Source of the DNA: Mucilaginibacter lacusdianchii
GTDB taxonomy: Bacteria; Bacteroidota; Bacteroidia; Sphingobacteriales; Sphingobacteriaceae
Direction: 5' to 3'
Length of the DNA stretch: 64,000 nt
NCBI RefSeq assembly: GCF_009770985.1
Contig: NZ_WSRW01000002.1
Coordinates: 1,302,001 to 1,366,000 of the forward strand
The notes below the pieces were generated by a model. That model was given only the letters and a program-made list of their open reading frames with translations. It did no database searches and was not told the DNA's origin. Shown here piece after piece: positions 52,937-62,360 of this stretch (position 1 is the stretch's first letter; the number at the start of each line of letters is the position of its first letter). The position numbers and the translations under genes are program-made.

Positions 52937-54799
52937 TTACTTTATTACCTCCACATCAATATAACTGTCATTATAAATGGTATGTGTAGATTTCACATAA
53001 TCTGCATCGGTAGCTTTGTATGGGTTAGGCACAAACTTTTGCGGGTTGCGGGCCCATAACGGGAAGGCAGTGCTTTGTACTTGTATCATAATGCGGTGAC
53101 CTTTTTTAAAGGTGTGCAGCACATCCTGCAGTTTCACGTTAACCTCTGTTTTTTGATTAGGCACAAAAGCTTCCGGCTTTTCAAAGCTGTTGCGGAAACG
53201 GCCCGGCATAATTTCTGAACGTACCATTTGCTGGTAGCCCGCCATCAAAATATTTTTGTTGGGCATATACGGATGGTTAGGCTCATCGGGTGGATAAACG
53301 TCTATCACTTTAACAATCCAGTCGGCATCAGTGCCGGTGGTAGCCACTTTAAGGTGCGACATAATTTCGCCGCCCAGTGTCATATCATCCTGCAAAACAT
53401 CGGTCTGGAACACCAGCACATCTGGCCTGCGGCCAGCAAAGCGCTGGTCCTCGCTCATGTAATTGTGCGGCGTAAAGCCCATGGTGGTGGTATTATCTTC
53501 GGTATACGGAACCGGTTTGGCCGGGTCGCTGATGAAAGACACTGAACCTTGCGTGGCAGGTTGATTCATCGCCAATTTGCCATCGGCACTCAGGTACAGT
53601 TTTACATGCTGCGCATTAGCAGCAGGCCATTGTGTAAACTGAGCCCACTCCTTTTTACCAGTGTTGTACATGTAAGCTTTAGGCAGGCCGGAATTCTTAT
53701 CGCCGTTACCTTTTAAAAAGTGGTCGAAGAATTTAGCTTCGATGTTGCGTTGATAAAACGTAGCAATGCTATCGCCAAAATACACATTGCTGTGCAGGGT
53801 ATGGCCCGTTTCGCGCGACCAGCGACCATGACCAAAAGGTCCCATAACAATGGTGTTATAGGCCGACGGATCTTTTTGGGCAATGGTTTTGTAGATAGCC
53901 AGCGGGCCGCGTAAATCCTCGGCATCGTACCAGCCGCCTACCAGCATTACGGCCGGTTTTACTTTATTGTAGTGGCGCAATAAATCGCGCTTTTGCCAAA
54001 ACTCGTCGTAGTTGGGATGGTTAACCGTTTCCTGCCAAAAAAAATTGTCTTTATAATATTTATCAGCATTTGGCAATGCGCCCATGCTTAGTAAAAAGTC
54101 GTAACCATCACGTGCACCGTTGGTATTCAGCATACTGTACCAAGCTTTGCTGGTGGTATCTTTTTTCTGCACACCAAATACCGGGTAAGCAAAAAAGTAC
54201 GATTCGAGCAGGGCACCGTTGTGGTGAAAATCATCAAACCAAAAATCGGAGATAGGTGCCTGTGGTGATGAAGCTTTCAGTGCCGGATGGTTTGACAGGA
54301 TGCCCGCTGCGGTGTAAAAGCCGGGATAAGAAATACCCCATTGCCCTACCTTGCCGTTGTTGAACTTTACGTTTTTTACCAGCCAGTCAATGGTATCGTA
54401 CGTGTCCGAACCTTCGTCTACATCCTTTTTGCTTTTCTTATTATCAATGGCCGGGGTCATGTTGGTCCAGGTGCCTTCGCTTTTCCAGCGGCCACGCACA
54501 TCTTGGTACACTACAATGTAACCCTCTTTCATCATAATATCTGATGGGCCTAAACGTGCCGGGTAATTACCTTCGCCGTAAGGTGCCACGCTATAGCAGG
54601 TGCGCTGCATTATCATAGGATATTTTTTACCGGCGGCTGCATCTTTAGGGGTATAGATGGCAGTGAACAGCTTTACGCCGTCGCGCATGGTAATATAAAC
54701 CTCTTTTTTGGTGTAATGCTCTTTGGCGTAGTTGCTTTGGGCAAGGGCTACCGTACAGGTAACCAGCAGTGCCAGCATCAGGGAGTAAAACTTTTTCAT
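52937..54799 (-). CDS. CocE/NonD-family alpha/beta hydrolase (X-Pro dipeptidyl-peptidase-like)
   Basis: This 620-residue secreted hydrolase has a signal peptide ending near residue 20 (ALAQS). The alpha/beta-hydrolase domain carries the nucleophile elbow WGISYPGF (Ser near residue 160), and a downstream acid/His pair is expected in GWYDAED and FGHGRWS. The C-terminal jelly-roll domain has the Xaa-Pro peptidase pattern KGHRIMIQVQSTAFPLWARN. Members cleave esters or amides such as cocaine, glutaryl-7-ACA or X-Pro dipeptides; the substrate is not predictable. It is a single gene. Confidence 0.9.
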   Translation of the reverse strand: MKKFYSLMLALLVTCTVALAQSNYAKEHYTKKEVYITMRDGVKLFTAIYTPKDAAAGKKYPMIMQRTCYSVAPYGEGNYPARLGPSDIMMKEGYIVVYQDVRGRWKSEGTWTNMTPAIDNKKSKKDVDEGSDTYDTIDWLVKNVKFNNGKVGQWGISYPGFYTAAGILSNHPALKASSPQAPISDFWFDDFHHNGALLESYFFAYPVFGVQKKDTTSKAWYSMLNTNGARDGYDFLLSMGALPNADKYYKDNFFWQETVNHPNYDEFWQKRDLLRHYNKVKPAVMLVGGWYDAEDLRGPLAIYKTIAQKDPSAYNTIVMGPFGHGRWSRETGHTLHSNVYFGDSIATFYQRNIEAKFFDHFLKGNGDKNSGLPKAYMYNTGKKEWAQFTQWPAANAQHVKLYLSADGKLAMNQPATQGSVSFISDPAKPVPYTEDNTTTMGFTPHNYMSEDQRFAGRRPDVLVFQTDVLQDDMTLGGEIMSHLKVATTGTDADWIVKVIDVYPPDEPNHPYMPNKNILMAGYQQMVRSEIMPGRFRNSFEKPEAFVPNQKTEVNVKLQDVLHTFKKGHRIMIQVQSTAFPLWARNPQKFVPNPYKATDADYVKSTHTIYNDSYIDVEVIK

Positions 54800-54959
54800 T
54801 CGAAACGTAGTGCTTAATGTTTAGCAGCCTAATTTAAGCAGTATTGTTGATTTTAGGAGATAGTATACAAGAGTGTTACATATTATGATTGATAAATCGC
54901 ATAAAAATCCATTTGCCGATTGCTTATACTTGAGAAAATAATTTTACTTGAACCTTATT

Positions 54960-55406
54960 ATGAAGAAAACAGTTACTTTGACTTTAGCTTTTACAGTATT
55001 AGCCTTAATGGGCTATAGCCAGAATAAAATTCAAAACCGATCAAAGAAAAATTTTAAGGATGTAACGCTACAAAGCTTTAAAATTTTGCCAAGTGAAGTA
55101 GAAGGATGCTCTTGTTATTTTTATGCGTCTGAAAAAGATCAAAAGAGTGAAAAGTACTTGTTGGTTAATGATTATGCTAACACGGCATTCATTATGTTGA
55201 ACGGTAAGCTGGAAAAGTTTTTACTAAAATTCCATGATGAAAAGATTAACAAGTATGTTTATAAGCATGGGGTAGACTTACTTGAAGTAAAAGTGACCAA
55301 ATGGAAAAAAAGCGGATATGAGGAATCAACTGTAAAAGGAATTATCAAATTAACTAAAAAGGGATATACCATACAAAAAAGTTTTATTGGCTCATGTGGC
55401 TGTTAA
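54960..55406 (+). CDS. Hypothetical secreted protein
   Basis: The ATG at 54960 (MKKTVTLTLAFTVLAL) gives 148 residues with a signal peptide ending near residue 20 (GYSQN). The mature part is Lys-rich with a run of polar strands (GCSCYFYASEKDQKSEKYLLV, then VKVTKWKKSGYEEST) and a C-terminal SFIGSCGC with a cysteine triad. No family is recognised. The gene's composition is more AT-rich than neighbours. Its stop falls 27 bases before the start of the LprI-like gene. Confidence 0.65.
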   Translation: MKKTVTLTLAFTVLALMGYSQNKIQNRSKKNFKDVTLQSFKILPSEVEGCSCYFYASEKDQKSEKYLLVNDYANTAFIMLNGKLEKFLLKFHDEKINKYVYKHGVDLLEVKVTKWKKSGYEESTVKGIIKLTKKGYTIQKSFIGSCGC

Positions 55407-55432
55407 CCATTTTAAATCAACTATTCAATCGT

Positions 55433-55843
55433 ATGAAATCTATTATCACTTTATTAACCTTTGTAATATCATTTCTTTTATTTTTTGCCAGCATCAGTTC
55501 CTTTGCACAAACCCAATCGGCTATGAATACGCAGGCTGGTAGTCAGTATCAAAAAACTGATAAAGAGCTGAATGCTGTTTACCAAAAAATACTGAAGCAG
55601 TATGCTAAGCAGCCGGTGTTTATTAAAAAGCTGAAAGCCGCCCAACGCTTATGGATACAGCTACGCGATGCCGAGCTGGCGGCCAAATATCCAGCACCAG
55701 GTACTTACGGCAGCGTTGAGCCTATGTGTAAAGCCGGTTATTTAGAAAAGTTAACCCGGGAACGAACTAAGTTTTTGCAAGTATGGTTAGATGGCATTGA
55801 AGAAGGCGATGTGTGCAGTGGATCAGTAAAGATGAAGCAGTAA
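55433..55843 (+). CDS. LprI-family (DUF1311) lysozyme-inhibitor-like protein
   Basis: The ATG at 55433 (MKSIITLLTFVISF) gives 136 residues with a signal peptide ending near residue 25 (SFAQT). The mature part matches DUF1311/LprI: MNTQAGSQYQKTDKELNAVYQKIL near the start, then LKAAQRLWIQLRDAEL, the hallmark of the family. It ends with LDGIEEGDVCSGSV. Mycobacterial LprI binds lysozyme; for this protein the function is by family only. It may be cotranscribed with the small secreted protein upstream (27-base gap). Confidence 0.82.
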   Translation: MKSIITLLTFVISFLLFFASISSFAQTQSAMNTQAGSQYQKTDKELNAVYQKILKQYAKQPVFIKKLKAAQRLWIQLRDAELAAKYPAPGTYGSVEPMCKAGYLEKLTRERTKFLQVWLDGIEEGDVCSGSVKMKQ

Positions 55844-55936
55844 CGATATTGCAGTCAGCTAAACTTTACCAAAAAATTATCCTTATTACAACGGGTAATA
55901 TTACCTTTGACCAACAACAAAAAATTCTATACAGTT

Positions 55937-57340
55937 ATGCAATATGATGTTATCGTTATAGGTTCGGGTCCGGGCGGCTATGTGGCTGCTATCCGTTGTG
56001 CCCAGCTGGGTTTAAAAACGGCTTGTATTGAAAAATACAGCACGTTTGGCGGCACTTGTTTAAACGTGGGCTGTATCCCGTCAAAAGCACTGCTGGATTC
56101 ATCCGAACACTACCATAATGCGGCGCATACTTTTAAAACCCACGGCATTAACCTGGAAAACCTGCAGGTTGATTTTGGCCAAATGGTAAAACGCAAAGAT
56201 GAAGTGGTAGCGCAAACCACCGGCGGTATTACTTTCCTGTTCAAAAAAAATAAAATCACCTCATATCAGGGCGTTGGTTCTTTTGTAGATAAAAACACTA
56301 TTAAAGTAACCAAGGCCGACGGCAGCGAAGAAACGATCACTACTAAAAATGTGATCATCGCTACCGGTTCTAAACCGTCCAGCCTGCCTTTCCTGAAAGT
56401 AGATAAGCAACGCATCATCACCTCAACCGAGGCTTTGAATTTGCCGGAAGTACCTAAACACTTGGTGCTGATTGGCGGTGGTGTAATTGGCTTAGAGCTG
56501 GGTTCGGTATATGCACGTTTAGGTGCCAAGGTATCGGTAGTAGAATTTATGGATGCCATCATCCCTACTATGGACCGCTCATTGAGCAAAGAGCTGCAGA
56601 AGGTTTTGCAGAAACAAGGCATTGAATTTTACCTGGGCCACAAAGTAACCGGTGCTACATCAGACGGTAACGAAGTAACCGTAACTTTTGACAGCCCTAA
56701 AGGCGACAAAATGGAACTGAAAGCCGACTACTGTATGGTAGCAGTTGGCCGCGTAGCTTACACCGATGGCTTGGGCTTAGAAAACATTGGCATTACCGTT
56801 GAAGAGCGTGGTAAAAAAATTACGGTTGATGAGCACTTGGAAACTTCGGTTAAAGGTGTGTATGCCATTGGCGACGTGGTTCGTGGCGCTATGTTAGCCC
56901 ACAAAGCAGAAGATGAGGGTACTTTTGTAGCGGAATTAATAGCCGGCCAAAAACCGCACATCAATTACAACCTGATTCCGGGCGTGGTGTATACCTGGCC
57001 CGAGGTTGCCAGCGTGGGGTATACCGAAGAACAATTGAAAGAAAAAGGCGTAAAATACAAAACCGGTTCTTTCCCATTCAAAGCCAGCGGCCGCGCTCGT
57101 GCCAGCATGGATATTGATGGATTTGTAAAAGTATTGGCAGACCAGGCAACCGACGAGATTTTAGGCGTACACATGATTGGCCCGCGTGCGGCCGACATGA
57201 TTGCCGAAGCCGTAGTAGCTATGGAATTCCGCGCCAGCGCCGAGGATGTAACCCGCATGAGCCATGCGCACCCAACCTTTACCGAGGCTATCCGTGAAGC
57301 TTGTTTAGCAGCTACTGAAAATCGGGCTATTCATATTTAA
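55937..57340 (+). CDS. lpdA: Dihydrolipoyl dehydrogenase (E3)
   Basis: This flavoprotein reoxidises dihydrolipoamide for pyruvate and 2-oxoglutarate dehydrogenase and glycine cleavage. I use the ATG at 55937 (MQYDVIVIGSGPGGYV), giving 467 residues. The FAD motif GSGPGGYVAAI and the redox disulfide GGTCLNVGCIPSK are at the N-terminus. The NAD motif GGGVIGLELGSVYARLG is central, and the His-Glu motif HAHPTFTEAIREA is at the C-terminus. All E3 landmarks are intact. E1/E2 genes are not in this window. Confidence 0.97.
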   Translation: MQYDVIVIGSGPGGYVAAIRCAQLGLKTACIEKYSTFGGTCLNVGCIPSKALLDSSEHYHNAAHTFKTHGINLENLQVDFGQMVKRKDEVVAQTTGGITFLFKKNKITSYQGVGSFVDKNTIKVTKADGSEETITTKNVIIATGSKPSSLPFLKVDKQRIITSTEALNLPEVPKHLVLIGGGVIGLELGSVYARLGAKVSVVEFMDAIIPTMDRSLSKELQKVLQKQGIEFYLGHKVTGATSDGNEVTVTFDSPKGDKMELKADYCMVAVGRVAYTDGLGLENIGITVEERGKKITVDEHLETSVKGVYAIGDVVRGAMLAHKAEDEGTFVAELIAGQKPHINYNLIPGVVYTWPEVASVGYTEEQLKEKGVKYKTGSFPFKASGRARASMDIDGFVKVLADQATDEILGVHMIGPRAADMIAEAVVAMEFRASAEDVTRMSHAHPTFTEAIREACLAATENRAIHI

Positions 57341-57372
57341 TTTAATATCGCGGGTACTTGCCCGATTATCAT

Positions 57373-57407
57373 AAAAAGGCTGCAAGAAAATTCTTGCAGT
57401 CTTTTTA
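57373..57407 (+). terminator. Terminator of lpdA
   Basis: AAAAAGGCTGCAAGA and TCTTGCAGTCTTTTT pair with one G-T wobble around AAAT and are flanked by a T run. Confidence 0.8.
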
Positions 57408-57499
57408 TTTGCACCCTGTAGCATTAAGCACAACAAAAAATGCCATACCTAACAAGCCTAAACTTGCCGGTATGACGCTGCTGTTATCAAATCAGTATT

Positions 57500-58474
57500 T
57501 TAATATCTTTTTACGTTAAACTCGGATATACCGCCTTTGAAGTTGATGTATATTTTGTTCTTAGCCGTACTAAAGCCTGGCGAAGTGTAGTGCTTGTCGC
57601 CAACTTTATCCATACCCTCAAAATCGGTAGAGCTTAATGCGCTTGATGTAGTTACATCGCAAGCCACATTACGGGGTACAAGCAGTTCAATTTCAGACAC
57701 GCCTGTAGAAACATCAACCATTGTAACAGGTAAATTAGCGCCTAATTTTACCTTATAAGATGCTGCGCCACCTTCCAGGCGCAAATCTTTTACTTTGTAG
57801 GGTGATAAGTCAAAATCTACCTCCGTAGCGCCGCCTTTAACATTAATTTCCCATTGTGGTGCGTTGTTCAATTTAATATCAGCCGAATTTGAACGACCAT
57901 TGTTCCACCTAAAATTACGCTCGCGCCCATGAACGTGACTGTTCATGTCAAAGTTTAATACAGTTACCGAGTCGGTTTTTTCGGTGGTTAAGTTAAACCG
58001 GTTGCCGTACTCGCGAGCATCAGCCTTAAACAGGTCGGCGGTGGTATCGGTTAACTTGTAGGTGGTAGCACCGCCCGATATGTTAAGCCGCACTAACTTT
58101 ACATCGGGCGAGTAAACCTGCTGATAAGTATTTTGCTTAGCGTCTTTTAACGACACGTTTTCGTTATCATCATTGTCGTCACTGTCATTATCATCTGTGT
58201 TGTAATGAAAATTGAAGAAACGGTTGTGATGCTCGCCCAGGTTGCTGAATAAAATCAGACTAAAGCCCCCCACTATAATCAATACTCGTACTACCGTTGC
58301 CCATATTGCCCGGTTATTGGCCAATAGCATGTTGGCACCGGCAATAACCAAAAACACCGGCCACAGGTAAACAACATTTGACCAGTGAAAGTTAATGACG
58401 CCAAAGTTGTTCATCAGAAATATGGTACCTATTAGTACCAATACAATACCTGAAAATAATCTGTTGTTTCTCAT
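57500..58474 (-). CDS. LiaF-like / DUF5668 envelope protein with C-terminal toastrack-type domain
   Basis: This 324-residue membrane protein starts with a LiaI-LiaF-type pair of hairpins in residues 5-85 (FSGIVLVLIGTIFLMNNFGVIN, LWPVFLVIAGANMLL, ...). A charged linker (NTDDNDSDDNDDNE) leads to a beta-rich C-terminal domain (LVRLNISGGATTYKL, LRLEGGAASYKVKLG, TGVSEIELLVP). This fits the LiaF/PspC-associated "cell-wall-active antibiotic response" type domain. Family function is envelope stress sensing. It overlaps or abuts the PspC gene upstream (three-base gap), so both are in one operon. Confidence 0.78.
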   Translation of the reverse strand: MRNNRLFSGIVLVLIGTIFLMNNFGVINFHWSNVVYLWPVFLVIAGANMLLANNRAIWATVVRVLIIVGGFSLILFSNLGEHHNRFFNFHYNTDDNDSDDNDDNENVSLKDAKQNTYQQVYSPDVKLVRLNISGGATTYKLTDTTADLFKADAREYGNRFNLTTEKTDSVTVLNFDMNSHVHGRERNFRWNNGRSNSADIKLNNAPQWEINVKGGATEVDFDLSPYKVKDLRLEGGAASYKVKLGANLPVTMVDVSTGVSEIELLVPRNVACDVTTSSALSSTDFEGMDKVGDKHYTSPGFSTAKNKIYINFKGGISEFNVKRY

Positions 58475-58477
58475 AGC

Positions 58478-58939
58478 TTATTCAATTGGGGCGTTAGTGT
58501 TCGTATTTTTTTCTTTTCGCGAAGTGATGATGAACACACCACCTACTACCATAGGAATGATAGGCCAAAGGTGTCCAAAATTAATATCAGGAATAACTTC
58601 AAATTCGTCTAGTAATAAAAAGCTTCCTAGCAGTAATAAAATCAAACCACCAATAAGGCCTGCGTTTGATGCCCGGCGTGGCTTGTTGATGTAGCTCTGC
58701 TCAAACTGATTGGGCGGCTGTACCATATAATCCACACCAGGGGTGGTAGATACAAATTCCTTACGTGGTAGCACAATCCACAAAACGATGTAGATTAACA
58801 GGCCGCCGCCTTTAAAAATAAGGGCCAGTACAAATATTAGCCGCATTACAGAAACTTCGGTTCCAAAGTAGTCGGCCAAGCCGGCGCAAACACCACCAAT
58901 GGTTTTGTGCTGTTCGTCGCGATATAATTTCTTGTTCAT
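58478..58939 (-). CDS. PspC domain membrane protein
   Basis: This 153-residue protein begins with the PspC domain in residues 1-60: LYRDEQHKTIGGVCAGLADYFG followed by LIFVLALIFKGGGLLIYIVLWIVLP. Two further membrane hairpins (GLIGGLILLLLGSFLLLDEFEVI, LWPIIPMVVGGVFII) at about 95-145 resemble DUF5668. PspC in other bacteria relays phage-shock/envelope stress. It precedes the LiaF-like gene with a three-base gap. Confidence 0.85.
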   Translation of the reverse strand: MNKKLYRDEQHKTIGGVCAGLADYFGTEVSVMRLIFVLALIFKGGGLLIYIVLWIVLPRKEFVSTTPGVDYMVQPPNQFEQSYINKPRRASNAGLIGGLILLLLGSFLLLDEFEVIPDINFGHLWPIIPMVVGGVFIITSRKEKNTNTNAPIE

Positions 58940-58965
58940 AAAAATTGATTGTTGAGTGATTGTTG

Positions 58966-59670
58966 TTACAATTGGCCCAACACAGGTTTAATCACAATCT
59001 CATCCACATTAGCACCGCTACTCATATTGTAGCAAGTGATGATGGCTGAGGCGACATCAGCGGGGGATACAAATCTGTCCGGACTAAAATCGGTACCTGC
59101 CCATGATTCGGTTAAAGTTGAGCCTGGTAAAATGGCGGTTACTTTAACACCGTGCTCCTGCATTTCGAGCCTCATTATATTACTAAGACTATACAGTGCA
59201 GCTTTTGTTACACCATAAGTTCCGGCAGTTGTGGTAGGTTGTACAGAGGCTACCGAGCAGATGTTAAATATGTATCCGCTACGGGCATCCCGCATGGTTT
59301 TACCAAAATAGCGATACAGTTCATAAGCCGGCATTACATTAGTATTCATCTGGCGGAGAAAAGCGTCCTCATCATCATCCAGTATGCTGGCGTATTCGAA
59401 AACACCCACATTGTTAATTAGTACATCAATAAAACCCAGTTGCTGTTCGGCATTTGCTGCAAAATCAATCACTTGTTGTTTAACTGAGCAGTCGGCTATA
59501 TGGGTATAAACCTGTATTTCGGGATTTGCCTCCAGAAGTTCTTCCTGTATTTTTGTTAAATCTTCACCGTTGCGCGAACAAATTGCCAGGTTTAATCCTT
59601 GTTTAGCAAATGCAAAAGCAATGGCGCGTCCAATGCCTTTGGAGGCTCCGGTAATCAGGGCGTTTTTCAT
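58966..59670 (-). CDS. SDR-family oxidoreductase (FabG-like)
   Basis: This 234-residue classical short-chain dehydrogenase has the cofactor motif TGASKGIGRAIAFA at residue 7. NNVG follows, and then the catalytic set with NICSVASVQ (Ser) and YGVTKAA (Tyr and Lys). The substrate is unknown; the family often acts on ketones, 3-oxoacyl-ACP or pterins. It lies upstream of the PspC/LiaF-like pair on the same strand, 26 bases from it, and is divergent from MlaE. It may share their transcript. Confidence 0.9.
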   Translation of the reverse strand: MKNALITGASKGIGRAIAFAFAKQGLNLAICSRNGEDLTKIQEELLEANPEIQVYTHIADCSVKQQVIDFAANAEQQLGFIDVLINNVGVFEYASILDDDEDAFLRQMNTNVMPAYELYRYFGKTMRDARSGYIFNICSVASVQPTTTAGTYGVTKAALYSLSNIMRLEMQEHGVKVTAILPGSTLTESWAGTDFSPDRFVSPADVASAIITCYNMSSGANVDEIVIKPVLGQL

Positions 59671-59753
59671 ACATTAAAAATTAGCACTGTAATTATAACC
59701 CGAAAGCTTTATAATTTTAAATGTATTTTTAACAAAAAATATTTACACCATCC

Positions 59754-60485
59754 ATGTTCCATAGTTTAGGCAGGTATATTTTACTCATTCGGTTAAGTTT
59801 TAAGCGTCCAGAAAAGTTCAAGGTTTATTGGGCCGAAGTAATGCGCGAGATGGTATCTATAGGCGTAGGCTCACTGGGCATCATCAGTATTATATCTGTT
59901 TTTATTGGTGCAGCTACTACTATTCAGGTAGCTTTTCAATTATCCAGCCCTTTGGTACCCCGTAGTATAGCCGGCAGCATTGCGCGCGATTCAACTATCC
60001 TGGAATTCAGTCCTACTATTTCAGCACTTGTGTTAGCTGGCCGGGTAGGCTCCAGTATTGCCTCACAAATAGGCACCATGCGGGTAACCGAGCAGATAGA
60101 CGCGTTGGAAATTATGGGTGTAAACGCACCAGGCTTTTTAATTGCGCCTAAAATTTTGGCTAGTATCTGCATGTTTCCGATACTGGTTATCTTTTCCATA
60201 GCATTAGGTATTGGCGGTGGTTATATTGCCTGTATTGCCTCTGGCGATGTTAGTCCTGCTGATTATTTAAGTGGTGTACATGACGGTTTCAACCCGCTTA
60301 CTATACAAGTGGCATTAGTTAAGGCAACTGTATTTGGCTTCATTATTTCCTCTATCTGTGCTTATCAGGGCTTTTATACCGAGGGCGGTGCGTTAGAGGT
60401 AGGCCAATCGGCTACCCGTGGCGTAGTTTATAGCTGCGTAATGGTTTTATTTGCCGATTTAATGATTACCCGCATAATGTTATGA
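59754..60485 (+). CDS. mlaE: MlaE-family ABC transporter permease
   Basis: This 243-residue membrane protein is the permease of a lipid-asymmetry transporter (Mla/Mce type) that moves phospholipids between membranes. Five to six membrane segments are visible. The family signature includes FIGAATTIQVAFQL, then RVGSSIASQIGTMRVTEQIDALEIMGV, and CAYQGFYTEGGALEVGQSATRGVV near the end. The next gene's ATG overlaps its stop by four bases, so the ATPase is coupled. The MlaD/Mce substrate-binding gene is not in the window. Confidence 0.94.
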   Translation: MFHSLGRYILLIRLSFKRPEKFKVYWAEVMREMVSIGVGSLGIISIISVFIGAATTIQVAFQLSSPLVPRSIAGSIARDSTILEFSPTISALVLAGRVGSSIASQIGTMRVTEQIDALEIMGVNAPGFLIAPKILASICMFPILVIFSIALGIGGGYIACIASGDVSPADYLSGVHDGFNPLTIQVALVKATVFGFIISSICAYQGFYTEGGALEVGQSATRGVVYSCVMVLFADLMITRIML

Positions 60486-61234
60486 TTGAGATTAAAGACA
60501 TTCACAAAATATTTGGCGAAAACGAAGTTTTAAAAGGCATTAGTGCCACATTTACGCCCGGAACCAATAACCTGATTATCGGCGGTTCAGGATCAGGTAA
60601 AACGACCTTACTTAAATGCATTGTAGGTTTACATGACCCAAGCGAAGGCGAAGTTTTTTTTAGCGGAGAAAATTTTACCAAAATGGATTTTGAGCAACGT
60701 GTGCCTGTGCGTAAAGAAATTGGCATGCTTTTTCAAAACTCAGCATTATTCGATTCCATGACGGTTGAAGAGAACATCATGTTCCCACTTAACCTGTTCA
60801 CTCAAATGAGCGAATCAGAAAAACGCGACCGTGCCAACTTCTGCTTAGGGCGTGTAAACCTGAAAGACAAGAATAAATTGTTCCCAGCCGAACTTTCGGG
60901 TGGTATGAAAAAGCGTGTGGGTATTGCCCGCGCCATTGCTATGGAACCTAAGTATTTGTTTGTGGATGAGCCCAATTCCGGCTTAGACCCAAGAACATCT
61001 ATCGTTATTGACGAACTGATTGATGAGTTGACTGAGGAATACAAAATCACCACCGTAATGGTTACGCACGATATGAATACCGTGATGGGTATTGGCGAAC
61101 ACATCATCTTTTTACACCAGGGCCAAAAATGGTGGGAAGGCTCTAATAAGGAAATTGCCCATACGGATAATAAAGAGCTGAACGACTTTGTATTTGCCAG
61201 CAAGTTTACCCAGGCAGCAAGGGAGAAATTGTAA
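60482..61234 (+). CDS. mlaF: MlaF-family ABC transporter ATPase
   Basis: This 250-residue ATPase has Walker A GGSGSGKTTLL at about residue 37, Q-loop LFQNSALFDSMTV, signature LSGGMKKRVGIARAI, Walker B YLFVDEPNSGLDP and H-loop VTHD. The insert QMSESEKRDRANFCL is normal for Mla ATPases. It overlaps mlaE by four bases (ATGA). Its role is to power phospholipid transport by the MlaE permease. Confidence 0.95.
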   Translation: MIEIKDIHKIFGENEVLKGISATFTPGTNNLIIGGSGSGKTTLLKCIVGLHDPSEGEVFFSGENFTKMDFEQRVPVRKEIGMLFQNSALFDSMTVEENIMFPLNLFTQMSESEKRDRANFCLGRVNLKDKNKLFPAELSGGMKKRVGIARAIAMEPKYLFVDEPNSGLDPRTSIVIDELIDELTEEYKITTVMVTHDMNTVMGIGEHIIFLHQGQKWWEGSNKEIAHTDNKELNDFVFASKFTQAAREKL

Positions 61235-61359
61235 GTCTTTTTAGTTGTGGGTTGTATGTTGTCGGTTGTGTGTATCTTTGCGCCATTAATTTAGGTGTGC
61301 AAATACATAAGACTATATAGTTACACCCATAACAGACAACTCACAACAGACAACCAAAA

Positions 61360-62241
61360 ATGATCCAACTCCTTACGCCTACGCACTGGAAAGATTACGA
61401 ACTGATTGATTGCGGCGACTTTGAAAAGCTGGAACGCTTTGGCCAGCTTATCCTTATCAGGCCAGAGCCGCAGGCCGTGTGGCGTAAGCAATTACCGGAT
61501 GCTGAATGGCAAAAGCAACACCATATCCGTTTTAAAGGCCGTTCGGCCACATCGGGCGATTGGGTAAAAAAGAATGCTAAAACGCCCGACCGCTGGCATA
61601 TTGAGTATAAAAACGAACAAGCTGCTATCAAATTCCGACTGGGCTTAACATCCTTTAAGCACGTGGGAATTTTCCCAGAGCAGGCCGTAAACTGGGATTA
61701 CATTGCCGAAAATGTAAAGCGTTTCAAAACGCCTACTCCAAAAGTATTAAACTTGTTTGCCTACACTGGCGGCGCGTCGTTAATTGCCCGCGCAGCCGGA
61801 GCCGATACCACGCACGTAGATTCTATTAAGCAAGTAGTTACCTGGGCTAATGAAAATCAGGAACTATCAGGATTGAAAGATATACGCTGGGTGGTTGAAG
61901 ATGCTTTAAAATTTGTAAAGCGCGAATTAAAACGTGGTAAAAAATACAACGGTATTATTTTAGACCCACCAGCTTACGGTAACGGCCCCAACGGCGAAAA
62001 GTGGAAGTTGGAAGACCATATACAAGAAATGATGCAGGACGTAGTCCAACTGCTTGACCCTGATGAACATTTCTTGATTCTAAACACCTACTCACTAGGC
62101 TTTTCATCTGTTATTGTGGAAAACCTGATCAGAGATGCATTTCCAAAAGTGCAGAATTTGGAAATAGGCGAACTTTATTTACAGGCTACAGCAGGCTCTA
62201 AACTACCTTTAGGGGTATTCGGGAAATTTTGTAAAGTTTAG
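61360..62241 (+). CDS. Class I SAM-dependent methyltransferase (RlmI-like)
   Basis: This 293-residue protein has a Rossmann methyltransferase domain from about residue 120. The SAM motif LNLFAYTGGASLIARAAGA is clear and the catalytic loop LDPPAYGNGPNGEKW resembles the DPPxYG of 23S rRNA m5C methyltransferases (RlmI family). An N-terminal domain of about 110 residues (HIRFKGRSATSGDWVKK) has no PUA-type pattern that I can confirm. Substrate is therefore uncertain, with rRNA the best guess. It is a single gene. Confidence 0.8.
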   Translation: MIQLLTPTHWKDYELIDCGDFEKLERFGQLILIRPEPQAVWRKQLPDAEWQKQHHIRFKGRSATSGDWVKKNAKTPDRWHIEYKNEQAAIKFRLGLTSFKHVGIFPEQAVNWDYIAENVKRFKTPTPKVLNLFAYTGGASLIARAAGADTTHVDSIKQVVTWANENQELSGLKDIRWVVEDALKFVKRELKRGKKYNGIILDPPAYGNGPNGEKWKLEDHIQEMMQDVVQLLDPDEHFLILNTYSLGFSSVIVENLIRDAFPKVQNLEIGELYLQATAGSKLPLGVFGKFCKV

Positions 62242-62360
62242 TGAAAAACTAATTGAAGCAATAGTTATATTTACAACGTTTAATCCGTCAAAAAATTTTA
62301 TAACTGAAGAATTAAATATTTTATCCGAACGGGTATTAGTAATAATATCTGCCCTACATT

